Counted from the first letter of the stretch, positions 27,482 to 36,622 are shown. The stretch: DNA of 59,647 nt from an uncultured Oscillospiraceae bacterium (GCA_900542375.1 UQNI01000003.1:1-59647); one strand, 5' to 3'. The notes: generated from the letters alone by a model not told the origin. Numbers and translations are program-made.

Positions 27482-29641
27482 ATGAAAAGCAGAAAGAAAT
27501 TTTTGAGCATCTTGCTTACTCTCTGCATGATGTTCGCACTGGTACCTATGACAGCGTTGGCAGCAGAAGACGCTACATTTGAAGTCATTGATACAGAAGG
27601 AAATACAACCCAATTTACAAAAATACAAGACGCACGTAAAGCTATGAAAGATGGCTATACATTAAAGCTTTTAAAAGATTATGTTTCGACATCAGATTAT
27701 AATTTTGGAATATCCATAGATGGCAAGGTACGTGGTGTTACAATAGATTTGAACGGATATAGTGTAACATCCAATCAAAAGAATGGATATGCTCTAAAGT
27801 TAGAACAGAGTTATGGTGGAGCACGTGATAATACTGTAACAATTAAGAATAGTGGAAGTAAACAGTCTGTTTTAACAAGCAGTGGTTATCAAATTACAAC
27901 GAGTAGCGGAGATAGTAATTATACCCAGATTGTTAATTTAGAGGGAGACATTGTACTTAAAAACTTAGACGAAACGAAAGAGCCTCTAGGGATTAAGTTG
28001 GGAACAGGTTCTAAATTATTAGATACAGAAAGTGCCCGCAATTTAATACCAAATGGTGGATTTTCAGTAAAAGAAGCAGATGGCAATAAGTACATTTATG
28101 GCTCTTATGCAAATGCGGCAGGCAAAGCAGCAGACGGCAACATAACATTGCTGCACGATTATAAAGGAAATGAACCAATCAATTCCGGTTCTAAAAGTGC
28201 AGCTCTTGATTTAGACGGTCACACATACACTTATACCGGCAAAACTGCTGCAATTAATGTGAACTATCCGAATGTGGAGTTTACTGTAAAAAATGGTAAA
28301 GTTGTTGCTACCGATGAAACAACCGATGGTGCTCATTTGATTGGTGCGCCAAACGAAAGCAATATGAACAACAGAAGCCTTACTCTTGACGGAGTGGAAC
28401 TAACTGTTCCGGGGGATGTATGTGGAACCATAACAAATGGCACTGAAACAGGCAATAAAGTGACACTTAAAAATTCCACGCTCAATGTGGAAAATGGCTT
28501 TGGCATTTATTTCCCATCGTCCGGTAAGGTAACAATTGACAATTCCGTTATCAATGCCAAACATGCGGGTGTGCAAGTTTGTTCAGGAAGTCTTACAATA
28601 GTAGGCGAGACTGCAATTACAGTGACAGGTCAACCTCAGGAAAAAACTGATGCTGACGGTCCCATCGCAGATGGTGCTGCTGTATCAATTGTAAATCGTG
28701 ACGGATACAAGAAATTAGAAACGGTTAATATTGAAAATGGTGTTTTTAATTCCGCAGCAGATGTAGAAGCAGTCAGGGCATATTCATTTAATAATGCGGA
28801 CAAAACCGAGAACGAATGGTCTGAAGCAGGAAATGTTGTTGAAGTAACCGGCGGAAGCTTCTCGTCAAATATTGCAGAGAATATTGTAAACAGCGATATG
28901 CAAGCAACTACAACTTCCGGTGGTGAAACAAGATTTGTTGTTGGAAAAACAGCTGTGGAAAATGCAATTCAAGCATTAAAATCAGGTGACAAAATAACAT
29001 TCAAAAAATTTGCGGACGATGCGGTTATTACAGTTCCTGAAAACGTGGAAATAACTAACAGCACAGGAAAAGATATCACAGTTAACGGAGATACCTTTGA
29101 AGTTGGCGAAACTACAACTGCTCATGTGTGGGATACTGAATATACAATTGACAAGGAAGCTACCTGCACAGAAGATGGAAGCAAGTCTATACATTGTACT
29201 ACCCCTGGCTGTACAGCCAAGAAAGATGTACAGATCATTCCTGCAGCACATAAGTTAGAAAACGTTGCCGAGCAGCAAGCTACTTGTAAGGCGGAGGGAA
29301 TAAAAGCGCACCAACATTGCACAGTGTGCGGTAAAGATTTTATTGACGGCGTGGAAAAAACTGTAGATGAGCTGAAGATTACTAAGCTTGCTCATACCTA
29401 TGTAGATGGCAAGTGTACTGTTTGTGGTGAAAGTGATTCGAACTACAATCCCGGAACAATGAATCCCGAACAGATGATTCCTTCCCAGCCGAATGATACA
29501 AATAAACCTGACAATCGTATGGACAACCCAGAGACCGGAGACGGTAGTAATCTGACACTGCCGATTATTATATTGTCTGTATCAGGTATCGGCCTTTCCG
29601 GAATATTCATCTATCTCAGAAAGAGAAAATGTAATAGATAG
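27482..29641 (+). CDS. Wall-anchored surface protein, NPETG type, beta-helix
   Basis: A 719-residue secreted protein with signal peptide KSRKKF, hydrophobic core, MTALA/AEDA. The body carries beta-helix-like strands (LTLDGVELTVPG, VTLKNSTLNVENGFGIYF, VTIDNSVINAKHAGVQV) as in adhesin-like proteins. Two Cys-containing modules follow: ATCTEDGSKSIHCTTPGC and ATCKAEGIKAHQHCTVCG, then AHTYVDGKCTVCG. NPETG (682-686) is the sorting motif, before a helix and RKRKCNR. The last 80 or so residues are clearly homologous to the end of the preceding protein, which suggests tandem duplication. AAAGGGATGG precedes the ATG. Confidence 0.85.
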   Translation: MKSRKKFLSILLTLCMMFALVPMTALAAEDATFEVIDTEGNTTQFTKIQDARKAMKDGYTLKLLKDYVSTSDYNFGISIDGKVRGVTIDLNGYSVTSNQKNGYALKLEQSYGGARDNTVTIKNSGSKQSVLTSSGYQITTSSGDSNYTQIVNLEGDIVLKNLDETKEPLGIKLGTGSKLLDTESARNLIPNGGFSVKEADGNKYIYGSYANAAGKAADGNITLLHDYKGNEPINSGSKSAALDLDGHTYTYTGKTAAINVNYPNVEFTVKNGKVVATDETTDGAHLIGAPNESNMNNRSLTLDGVELTVPGDVCGTITNGTETGNKVTLKNSTLNVENGFGIYFPSSGKVTIDNSVINAKHAGVQVCSGSLTIVGETAITVTGQPQEKTDADGPIADGAAVSIVNRDGYKKLETVNIENGVFNSAADVEAVRAYSFNNADKTENEWSEAGNVVEVTGGSFSSNIAENIVNSDMQATTTSGGETRFVVGKTAVENAIQALKSGDKITFKKFADDAVITVPENVEITNSTGKDITVNGDTFEVGETTTAHVWDTEYTIDKEATCTEDGSKSIHCTTPGCTAKKDVQIIPAAHKLENVAEQQATCKAEGIKAHQHCTVCGKDFIDGVEKTVDELKITKLAHTYVDGKCTVCGESDSNYNPGTMNPEQMIPSQPNDTNKPDNRMDNPETGDGSNLTLPIIILSVSGIGLSGIFIYLRKRKCNR

Positions 29642-29652
29642 TTTTTTAGAAC

Positions 29653-29688
29653 AAAACGCCCCGCAATTTTGCGGGGCGTTTGTTTTAT
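29653..29688 (+). terminator. Strong intrinsic terminator
   Basis: AAACGCCCCGCAA / TTGCGGGGCGTTT with a TT loop and a T-rich tail, ending the pair of wall-protein genes. Confidence 0.93.
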
Positions 29689-29958
29689 ATATGGTTTTAC
29701 CGTTGCACATCGTGGATTTTTTTATTTTGAAGTTTTATCGCCTACATTTATGACAGATATCTTGTTTTAATATAAACTTATGCCAAAGAAATGAATTATA
29801 TGTGAGTAAAAATCGGTTTTTATACGTTTCTGTTTGTATTATATTTTTTATAGAGATATAAATAATGACGATTTTAAAATTATGATTCAAAGCAGATGTT
29901 TTCCGATATCACTGGAATTTGACTAACGATTCGTATCTTTGCTTGATGATCGAAAGTT

Positions 29959-30157
29959 ATGAGGAATGCTATATTGTTAGTGTCATTGGCGGTAAATGAA
30001 ATATGTTATGTGGACTATTCTTATGAAAATCGCTCTTTAAAAGCACAGGCTGGGAATTAGATTTGCCCATTGTTAAGAGATAGAAACGGTTGTGAGCGAA
30101 TACTTAAAAAGTACAGTAATCCGTTGGGAATCGTTACATTTCGGTTGATATTACGAA
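29959..30157 (+). pseudogene. Possible decayed gene remnant, LytTR-like
   Basis: From ATG 29959 the frame encodes a run reading VNEICYVDYSYENRSLKA, stops at TAG 30058, then continues in the same frame as ICPLLRDRNGCERILKKYSN. The first piece recalls the start of LytTR DNA-binding domains (EIxYVDxS). There is no ribosome binding site. The remaining intergenic sequence from 29691 shows nothing else. Weak call. Confidence 0.25.
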
Positions 30158-30159
30158 CG

Positions 30160-30201
30160 AAAACAGAAGATAACAACTTATTCATGATTGTCTTCTGTTT
30201 T
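30160..30201 (-). terminator. Probable terminator of the EndoQ-helicase gene
   Basis: AAAACAGAAGA / TCTTCTGTTTT around a 20-nt loop, about 35 nt past the reverse-strand stop. On the reverse strand TTTTCGTT follows the stem. Confidence 0.55.
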
Positions 30202-30237
30202 CTCCATCGGTATCCTAAATAATATGTAAAATGAATA

Positions 30238-33200
30238 TTAGAATAGGCTTAATTGTTCTGCAGGTTGTTCACGGCGTTTTACAGTTTCTCTTTTTATGGT
30301 GTTTGACAGCTCGGATAAAAATGAAGAAGGTTCGGCTCCACAGGTAAGAATTAATTCCTCACGGGCTCTGGTCATTCCTACATAAAATAAACGTCGTTCT
30401 TCTTGAATATCTGAAGGGTGCTTTGTAGACTCTAATGGCAATATTCCGGACTTGATTCCGGACACAAATACAGCAGGGAATTCAAGACCTTTACTGCCAT
30501 GCAATGTCATAAGATGTACAGCACCTGATTTCCAGTTTTTTGCGGTAGTACGGCTGATATCCGCTTCTTGCCCAAGAACCAGTGCATTCCGTAATTCTTC
30601 CAGATTGGAATGAAACACGGCTGTATTTTTCAGCTTTTCCAATGCAGAGGAAGAACCGTATGTTTCTTCCCATTGCTGCACCAATTTCCATGGCTTTTCT
30701 TTTTGTATCAGTGGAAGCCATGATTCTATTCGCTCTAACATTTGAAGCAGTATTTCGTACCCCTGAAAATCATATTGCAGAGTTTCTAGGTTCCATTCTG
30801 TCTGATGAGAGCATATCTTCTGGGCATATTCTATTAAATCAGAAGGGCAGTTCCACAGTAATTTTAAAGCAGTTCGGAGTGCTGCAATATCTCCTGGTTC
30901 TTGCAAACAACGGAAAAACGACAGGAGACCGCGTACATCATCTGCATTTAAAAAGTCTTCGCGGCCACTTATAATACACGGTATGTCATCATATCGTAAA
31001 CATTTTTCTATCAATTCCAGTTGTCTGTGAGTGCGGCAAAGAACTGCAATATCAGAAAAAGAACGCATGTGCTGTGTATGTCCCAAAGACTGTGCTTCCA
31101 GCATATCTACGCCTCCTGTTATACGGCTGATTTCTTTTGCAATCCAAATGCCTTCTGAAAAATCGTCTGCGGTCTGTACCAGTCTTACTGCAATACCTGA
31201 TGTTTGATTCGGAGTTAATAACCGTGGTTTGCCAGGATTATGTTCAATTACGGGTACCGCTGTTTGCAGAATTTCCGGAGTGGAACGATAGTTTTGAACC
31301 AAACGAATGATATGGATATCAGGAGAATCCTCTTCCAGTCGTTCAAAGCATCGTCCGCTGGAGCCGCGGAATCCGTAAATAGATTGGTCGGGGTCTCCAA
31401 TTACAAAAAGATTTTTTCCGCTTTCATTCCATTTTCGCACCAACTGATATTGAATATCATTGATATCCTGAAATTCATCCACCAGTAAATGAGTGAATTG
31501 TTTTTGGGTGGTGATAGTTTGTTTTTGGGCTTCTAATAATAAATCGTCGAAGTCAAGTACACCCAATTCCCGTAAACGAGAACAATATGAAATATATACT
31601 TCCTCGGATAATTCGGCTGTTTCAAATGATGCTCCGTTTTTTATCAGAGACACTGCTTGTATCAATTGTTTAGCACTTTCTTTTCGATGTTGTGTTTGTA
31701 ATATTTCTTCCGCTATCTCTATGGCTTCACCTTCGCTGATAAGGCGTACATCTCCCAAAAGCTTCAGACAGATTGCATGAAACGTTCCAATGGTCATACG
31801 TGATATGGCACGTTTCCCTCCCAAACGCTGTTCCAATCTATGGCGCATTTCTGCTGCGGCTTGGTTGGTAAAAGTGACTGCGGTAATTTCTTCCGGTTTT
31901 ACACCTTGTTCTTCTATCAGATAAGCAATACGGGATACCAGCGTTTTTGTTTTTCCTGTGCCGGGCCCTGCAATTACCGCTACAACCCGTTGCAAATCTG
32001 ATACGGCTTGTTGTTGTTCTGTGTTCAAACTGTCACTGGTATTTACAATAGGTGTTTCTTCAGGTGCGGGGGCAGTTGTTTTTTGTATTTTACTCTGCTG
32101 TTTGGAAGTCTTTTTCGGAACATCTGCTCCAAATAAAGAGATTTGTCCATTTAATTGCTCTATTTCGGATGGACTCAATAGAGAAATCACACCGTATTCT
32201 CCGTCAAAGCCCGGTTTTCGCTCTACTTGTCCAATGCGTAAACGGCGAATACCTTCGGCAATACATGGACCTGCTGTCCGTTTGATGTCTTCAATGGGGG
32301 CTTGACGTAAAATATAGAATTCAGCACCTAAAGACTGCAGCATCTCTTCATACTGCTGCTGTGTTTTTTTACTTGCTACAGACTTTCCTGTACAAGCAGC
32401 AACCACTTCCGGAAGAGGAGCCAGACTTTCAAACGGTTTGGCGTTTTCAGGACAATAGCCAACTGGTCGGTCGGCCAACTCTTCTACGCGGTGTTCTACG
32501 CCAATGGTGATTTTTTTGCCGCATACAGGGCAGATACCGCCTAACTGAGCAGTTTCGGCAGGAGTAAGACAAACATTGCAGTTACGATGTCCGTCTAAGT
32601 GGTATTTTCCTTCTTCGGGAAAGAATTCTACTGTGCCAAGAAAACCCTCTCTAGTCCGAATTGCATGAACCAATTCGGGGTAGGTAAGCCCGGTATCGAG
32701 CAGATTTGCTTCACGTCCCAATTTTGATGGAGAGTGAGCATCTGAGTGTGATACCAACGTAAGGTTGTCTAAAGCGGAAACACGCCAGTTCATAGGAGGG
32801 TCTGAAGAAAGTCCTGTTTCTACTGCGTGAATATGAGAGGTTAAGTCTCCAAAGCAGGCTTCTATACTGTCAAAACCTGAAAAAGCACCAAACATAGAAA
32901 AATGCGGTGTCCAAATATGTGCGGGAATAAATTCTGCATCCGGACAAGTTTCTAGGGTAATTTCCAGTAAATCACGACTGTCCAGTCCTAAAATAGGACG
33001 CCCGTCGGAATGAATATTGCCGATTGCTTCTAATTTGGCGGCAAGCTCATCGGCTGCCTCTAAACTGGGCAGTACAATTACATTGTGTACTTTTCTGGTT
33101 TTTCCATCTTTTTTATAGATGGAGCTAATTTCGCCTGTTATTACAAAACGTGGTGTTTCTCCTGGCACTGCATTTGGAATTCGTAAATCTTTCTTTAAGG

Positions 33201-33390
33201 TATATACGCCTTCTCCGGCAGGAACAAGCTGTTCTTTCAGTTCAGCACGCCATACAGGGTGTGTAAAGTCACCTGTGCCCAAAAGTTGGATTCCTTTTCG
33301 TTGCGCCCACCAATCTAAGTGAGGAATGTCACAATCTTTACTGGTAGCGCGGGAAAAACGAGAATGAATATGTAAATCGGCAATATACAT
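30238..33390 (-). CDS. Endonuclease Q-like PHP nuclease fused to a UvrD/Rep-type helicase
   Basis: A 1050-residue two-part protein. Residues 1-415 match the endonuclease Q type: PHP metal-site motifs DLHIHS (H7, H9), GTGDFTHP, PAHIWTPHFSMFG and SHSDAHS, then a zinc site CNVC...CPVC (C271, C274, C287, C290) followed by TIGVEHRVEELADRP. EndoQ in archaea and some bacilli nicks 5' of deaminated bases such as hypoxanthine and uracil. After a linker (about 415-455) a superfamily 1A helicase follows: AGPGTGKT (474-481), VTFTNQAAAEM, DEFQD (638-642), GDPDQSIYGFRG, LHGSKGLEF and VGMTRAREE. AGGTGA lies 5 nt before the ATG. A linked lesion-nicking and unwinding repair activity is inferred. Confidence 0.9.
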   Translation of the reverse strand: MYIADLHIHSRFSRATSKDCDIPHLDWWAQRKGIQLLGTGDFTHPVWRAELKEQLVPAGEGVYTLKKDLRIPNAVPGETPRFVITGEISSIYKKDGKTRKVHNVIVLPSLEAADELAAKLEAIGNIHSDGRPILGLDSRDLLEITLETCPDAEFIPAHIWTPHFSMFGAFSGFDSIEACFGDLTSHIHAVETGLSSDPPMNWRVSALDNLTLVSHSDAHSPSKLGREANLLDTGLTYPELVHAIRTREGFLGTVEFFPEEGKYHLDGHRNCNVCLTPAETAQLGGICPVCGKKITIGVEHRVEELADRPVGYCPENAKPFESLAPLPEVVAACTGKSVASKKTQQQYEEMLQSLGAEFYILRQAPIEDIKRTAGPCIAEGIRRLRIGQVERKPGFDGEYGVISLLSPSEIEQLNGQISLFGADVPKKTSKQQSKIQKTTAPAPEETPIVNTSDSLNTEQQQAVSDLQRVVAVIAGPGTGKTKTLVSRIAYLIEEQGVKPEEITAVTFTNQAAAEMRHRLEQRLGGKRAISRMTIGTFHAICLKLLGDVRLISEGEAIEIAEEILQTQHRKESAKQLIQAVSLIKNGASFETAELSEEVYISYCSRLRELGVLDFDDLLLEAQKQTITTQKQFTHLLVDEFQDINDIQYQLVRKWNESGKNLFVIGDPDQSIYGFRGSSGRCFERLEEDSPDIHIIRLVQNYRSTPEILQTAVPVIEHNPGKPRLLTPNQTSGIAVRLVQTADDFSEGIWIAKEISRITGGVDMLEAQSLGHTQHMRSFSDIAVLCRTHRQLELIEKCLRYDDIPCIISGREDFLNADDVRGLLSFFRCLQEPGDIAALRTALKLLWNCPSDLIEYAQKICSHQTEWNLETLQYDFQGYEILLQMLERIESWLPLIQKEKPWKLVQQWEETYGSSSALEKLKNTAVFHSNLEELRNALVLGQEADISRTTAKNWKSGAVHLMTLHGSKGLEFPAVFVSGIKSGILPLESTKHPSDIQEERRLFYVGMTRAREELILTCGAEPSSFLSELSNTIKRETVKRREQPAEQLSLF

Positions 33391-33422
33391 GATGTCACCT
33401 TCTGTCTATCAAGATTAGCCTC

Positions 33423-33451
33423 ATTATAATATTTTTTGACATTCTGTGCAA
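33423..33451 (-). promoter_or_regulatory. Sigma-A-type promoter for the EndoQ-helicase gene
   Basis: On the reverse strand: TTGCAC (33451-33446), a 17-bp spacer and a perfect TATAAT (33428-33423), about 33 nt before the start codon. Confidence 0.7.
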
Positions 33452-33600
33452 TAAGGAAGATTTTTCTATAGATAGAAAAAGTTTGATTTTTAGTCTTGTC
33501 ATACGATAAGATATTTTTCATAAAATAAATATAACAGAAATGGCAAATATTTTTTATAAACAATAGGAAATATTGCATTTTGTACTGTTTAATTTTCCTG

Positions 33601-33629
33601 TTGACATTAGTATGGTTATCTCATATAAT
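33601..33629 (+). promoter_or_regulatory. Consensus sigma-A promoter for the leader peptide and P-type ATPase
   Basis: Perfect TTGACA (33601-33606), a 17-bp spacer and perfect TATAAT (33624-33629). The predicted start near 33636 gives a leader of about 235 nt before the ATPase start codon. Confidence 0.85.
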
Positions 33630-33668
33630 ATGTTACAATACATAGGAGAAAGGAATACACTGATTATT

Positions 33669-33740
33669 ATGGACGACGCCGACAGTAACGACGCTGACCA
33701 AGTTTTGATTCGTATTCATTTTTATTATCATTTAATGTAA
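33669..33740 (+). CDS. Putative Asp-rich leader peptide of the P-type ATPase gene
   Basis: A 23-codon ORF in the ATPase mRNA leader. It begins MDDADSNDAD, with five Asp in the first ten residues, and ends QVLIRIHFYYHLM. AGGAGAAAGGA lies about 15 nt upstream, somewhat far. The Asp-rich part is more GC-rich than the flanking AT-rich leader, which suggests selection. Acidic N-terminal peptides such as MgtL upstream of mgtA in enterobacteria destabilise ribosomes at low Mg2+ and so raise transporter expression. The same logic here is inference. Hairpins follow at 33759-33777 and 33807-33829. Confidence 0.5.
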   Translation: MDDADSNDADQVLIRIHFYYHLM

Positions 33741-33758
33741 ATTACAGGCATGACTTGC

Positions 33759-33777
33759 GCTCTTTTTTAGAAAGAGC
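33759..33777 (+). promoter_or_regulatory. Leader hairpin downstream of the leader peptide
   Basis: GCTCTTT / AAAGAGC with a TTTAG loop, 18 nt after the leader-peptide stop codon. A second stem, CTGA..TGTCT / AGACA..TCAG, lies at 33807-33829. Neither has a T-run, so translational control or mRNA stability is more likely than termination. Confidence 0.45.
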
Positions 33778-33869
33778 AGCAGGTTATGTCTGTTTGTGTT
33801 TTTACTGAGTTTGTCTTTCAGACATTCAGAATATCAATATTTTATTAAGAAAGGTGTGGTATATCCAAT

Positions 33870-36551
33870 ATGGATACTCACAAACAAATGCCTTGGCACA
33901 CAAAAAAGTTGGAAGAGGTTTATCAAGTCGTAAACACTTCTGAAAAAGGATTAAGTGATACCGAGGCTGCAGAAAGACTCAAACAAAATGGAAAAAATGA
34001 ACTTCGAGCCAAACCGCCCAAAACACTGCTTCAAATGCTAAAAGAGCAAATTTTAGACCCAATGGTGTGTATCTTAATTGTTGCAGCTGTTATTTCTGCC
34101 GTTTTGCAGGAATGGACGGAAGCAGGTGTAATATTTGCTATTGTGATTTTAAATGCAGTCATTGGCATTGTACAGGAGAAGAAAGCACAATCTTCTTTAG
34201 AGGCGTTGCGAGATATGAGCGCGCCTACTGCACGCGTATTACGCCAGGGAGAAGAAAGTGTGATTCCCGCTGCTGAATTGGTAGTCGGCGATATTGTGTT
34301 GCTTTGTGACGGAGACATGGTTCCCGCAGATGTACGATTAATTGATTCTGCAAACTTAAAAATACAGGAAGCTTCACTGACAGGTGAATCGGTGCCTGCG
34401 GAAAAAGATGCAGACGCAGTATTGCCGGAAACATGCACTTTGGGAGACAGAAGTAATATGGCATATTCATCCTCCATTGTAATATATGGGCGTGGTACCG
34501 GTGTTGTAATAGCCACAGGTATGAATACGGAGGTGGGTAACATTGCGGGAATGCTGGATAACCAAGATGAATTGGATACTCCGTTAAAACGTAAGTTAAA
34601 CGCAGTAGGAAAAATACTTACCATTGTAGGTTTGATTGTTTGTATATTGATTTTTGTGATAGGTGCAATTTATCAACGCCCTTTGATTCCGCAGCTTTTG
34701 GTTGCAATATCTTTAGCCATTTCCATTATTCCGGAGGGTCTGCCGGCAACAGCAACTATAGTCATGGCTTTGGGGGTACAACGAATGGCAAAGAAAAATG
34801 CCTTGATACGAAAGCTTCCTGCTGTTGAAACTTTGGGAAGTGCTACTGTGATTTGCAGTGATAAAACAGGTACATTGACACTCAACAAAATGACAGTAAC
34901 ACATTTGGCGTTGGACCAAGATTTTTATAATGGCACGGCAACACCGATAAAAGAAGTAAAACAGATGCATTCAACGATATATCAAGAGTTGATTTATGCT
35001 TCTGCTCTTTGCAATGATGCAAGCTTCGACCCAGACCATGAGGGAGAAATCATTGGAGACCCAACGGAGGGGGCTCTCATCTATATGGCGCAAAATTTTG
35101 GGATGAATCACGATGCGTTGGAAGAGAGATATCCTCGTTTATTTGAGCAGCCGTTTGACTCAGACCGTAAGCGAATGACTACGGTACACAAAATAGAACA
35201 GCAATTGATTGCCTATACAAAAGGTGCGGTTGATGAAATGCTGCCGCTATGTACTCATATGCTTACATCCGAAGGAATCCGTCCAATGACGGAACAAGAC
35301 AGAAGAAATATATTAAACTGTTGTATGAAGCTGTCAGAGCAAGCATTAAGGGTGTTGGGCTTTGCTAAAAGAGACATAGATGAGCTGCCTGAAGATGATA
35401 GTGAGAATTTAGAATGGAATTTAACTTTTCTTGGCGCAGTAGGCATGATTGACCCTCCCAGAACAGAAGTTGCAGAGTCTGTTCGCGTTTGTCGTGAAGC
35501 CGGCATTCGTACTGTTATGATTACAGGTGATCATAAAGTGACTGCACTTGCGATTGCAAAGGAATTGGGGATTTGTCAGGAGGGTGACTCTGTGATTTCA
35601 GGAGAAGAACTGAATCATATGAACGATGAGACATTGGATGCAAAAGTAAAAACAACAGCAGTGTTTGCCAGAGTATCTCCTGCGGATAAATTAAGAATCA
35701 TACAATCTTTCAAAAGAATCGGAGAAGTAGCCGCTATGACAGGAGATGGAGTCAACGATTCTCCTGCGTTAAAAGCGGCTGACATCGGTGTTGCTATGGG
35801 TATTACAGGTACAGATGTTGCCAAAGATGCAGCTGACATGATTCTGCTGGATGATAAATTTACCACAATCGCTTATGCAATTAAAGAGGGAAGACGTGTT
35901 TACAGGAATATTCAAAAGGTTATTCAATTTTTATTGGTAGGCAATATTGCGGAAATTTTAACCCTGTTTGTAGCAACCGTGTTCAACTGGGAGACACCTC
36001 TTTTAGCAGTTCATATTTTGTGGGTAAACCTTGCAACCGCAACATTGCCTGCTTTAGCGCTTGGAGTGGACCCGGCAAGCAAAAATATTATGAAGCACCC
36101 TCCTGTAAAATCAGGAACTTTGTTTGAGGCATCTTTAATCAGCCGTGTGATTACACAAGGAATATTTGTTGCTGCAACGACGATTACAGCGTACTGGATA
36201 GGTGTAACTATAGGCGGACATACGGTAGGGCAAACAATGGCGTTCTGTGTACTGGCGCTGTCACAAATGCTGAGAGCGTTTAATCAGCGTTCCAATACAG
36301 AACCAATTTGGGTAAGAAGTGAAGGGATGAATCCTTGGTTGTTTGTATCGTTTGGTGTATCAGCAATACTGATGGCATGTATTTTGTTTATTCCTGTGTT
36401 GCAATCTATTTTCCATCTTACTACGCTTACCTGGATACAATGGCTGATTGTACTTGGTCTTTCTGTTTTATCCATGATTCAGGTTGAGGCAGTAAAATGG
36501 ATGATAAAGTTGATATCATATTACAAACATAAACGGCAATCCGAAAAGTAA
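33870..36551 (+). CDS. P-type cation-transporting ATPase (P2A, Ca2+-ATPase-like)
   Basis: An 893-residue P2-type ATPase with about ten membrane helices, related to bacterial Ca2+ pumps and SERCA/PMR1. Visible motifs are TGES (actuator), PEGLPA in M4 (P288, E289), SDKTGTLT with phosphorylated D331, MITGDH and GDGVNDSPALKAADIG. M5 keeps NIAE (the N768/E771 pair of SERCA). M6 reads WVNLATATLPALALG where SERCA has NLVTDGLPA, so the Asp equivalent to SERCA D800, a ligand of both Ca2+ sites, is Ala724. The transported ion is therefore uncertain: Ca2+, Mn2+ or another cation. AAAGGTG lies 13 nt before the ATG. It is preceded by an Asp-rich leader peptide and a consensus promoter. Confidence 0.92.
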   Translation: MDTHKQMPWHTKKLEEVYQVVNTSEKGLSDTEAAERLKQNGKNELRAKPPKTLLQMLKEQILDPMVCILIVAAVISAVLQEWTEAGVIFAIVILNAVIGIVQEKKAQSSLEALRDMSAPTARVLRQGEESVIPAAELVVGDIVLLCDGDMVPADVRLIDSANLKIQEASLTGESVPAEKDADAVLPETCTLGDRSNMAYSSSIVIYGRGTGVVIATGMNTEVGNIAGMLDNQDELDTPLKRKLNAVGKILTIVGLIVCILIFVIGAIYQRPLIPQLLVAISLAISIIPEGLPATATIVMALGVQRMAKKNALIRKLPAVETLGSATVICSDKTGTLTLNKMTVTHLALDQDFYNGTATPIKEVKQMHSTIYQELIYASALCNDASFDPDHEGEIIGDPTEGALIYMAQNFGMNHDALEERYPRLFEQPFDSDRKRMTTVHKIEQQLIAYTKGAVDEMLPLCTHMLTSEGIRPMTEQDRRNILNCCMKLSEQALRVLGFAKRDIDELPEDDSENLEWNLTFLGAVGMIDPPRTEVAESVRVCREAGIRTVMITGDHKVTALAIAKELGICQEGDSVISGEELNHMNDETLDAKVKTTAVFARVSPADKLRIIQSFKRIGEVAAMTGDGVNDSPALKAADIGVAMGITGTDVAKDAADMILLDDKFTTIAYAIKEGRRVYRNIQKVIQFLLVGNIAEILTLFVATVFNWETPLLAVHILWVNLATATLPALALGVDPASKNIMKHPPVKSGTLFEASLISRVITQGIFVAATTITAYWIGVTIGGHTVGQTMAFCVLALSQMLRAFNQRSNTEPIWVRSEGMNPWLFVSFGVSAILMACILFIPVLQSIFHLTTLTWIQWLIVLGLSVLSMIQVEAVKWMIKLISYYKHKRQSEK

Positions 36552-36583
36552 TGCAATAGAACTTACGCTCAATATCATATCGG

Positions 36584-36622
36584 AAAACGGCAGCTGTATC
36601 ATTACAGCTGCCGTTGTTTTAT
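36584..36622 (+). terminator. Intrinsic terminator after the ATPase gene
   Basis: AACGGCAGCTGTA / TACAGCTGCCGTT with a TCAT loop and a TGTTTTATTT tail. Confidence 0.92.

Noticed and set aside
33601..33869. yybP-ykoY manganese riboswitch upstream of the P-type ATPase
   Set aside because: This family often precedes such pumps, but its conserved GGGGAGUA-type core could not be found; a leader peptide fits better.
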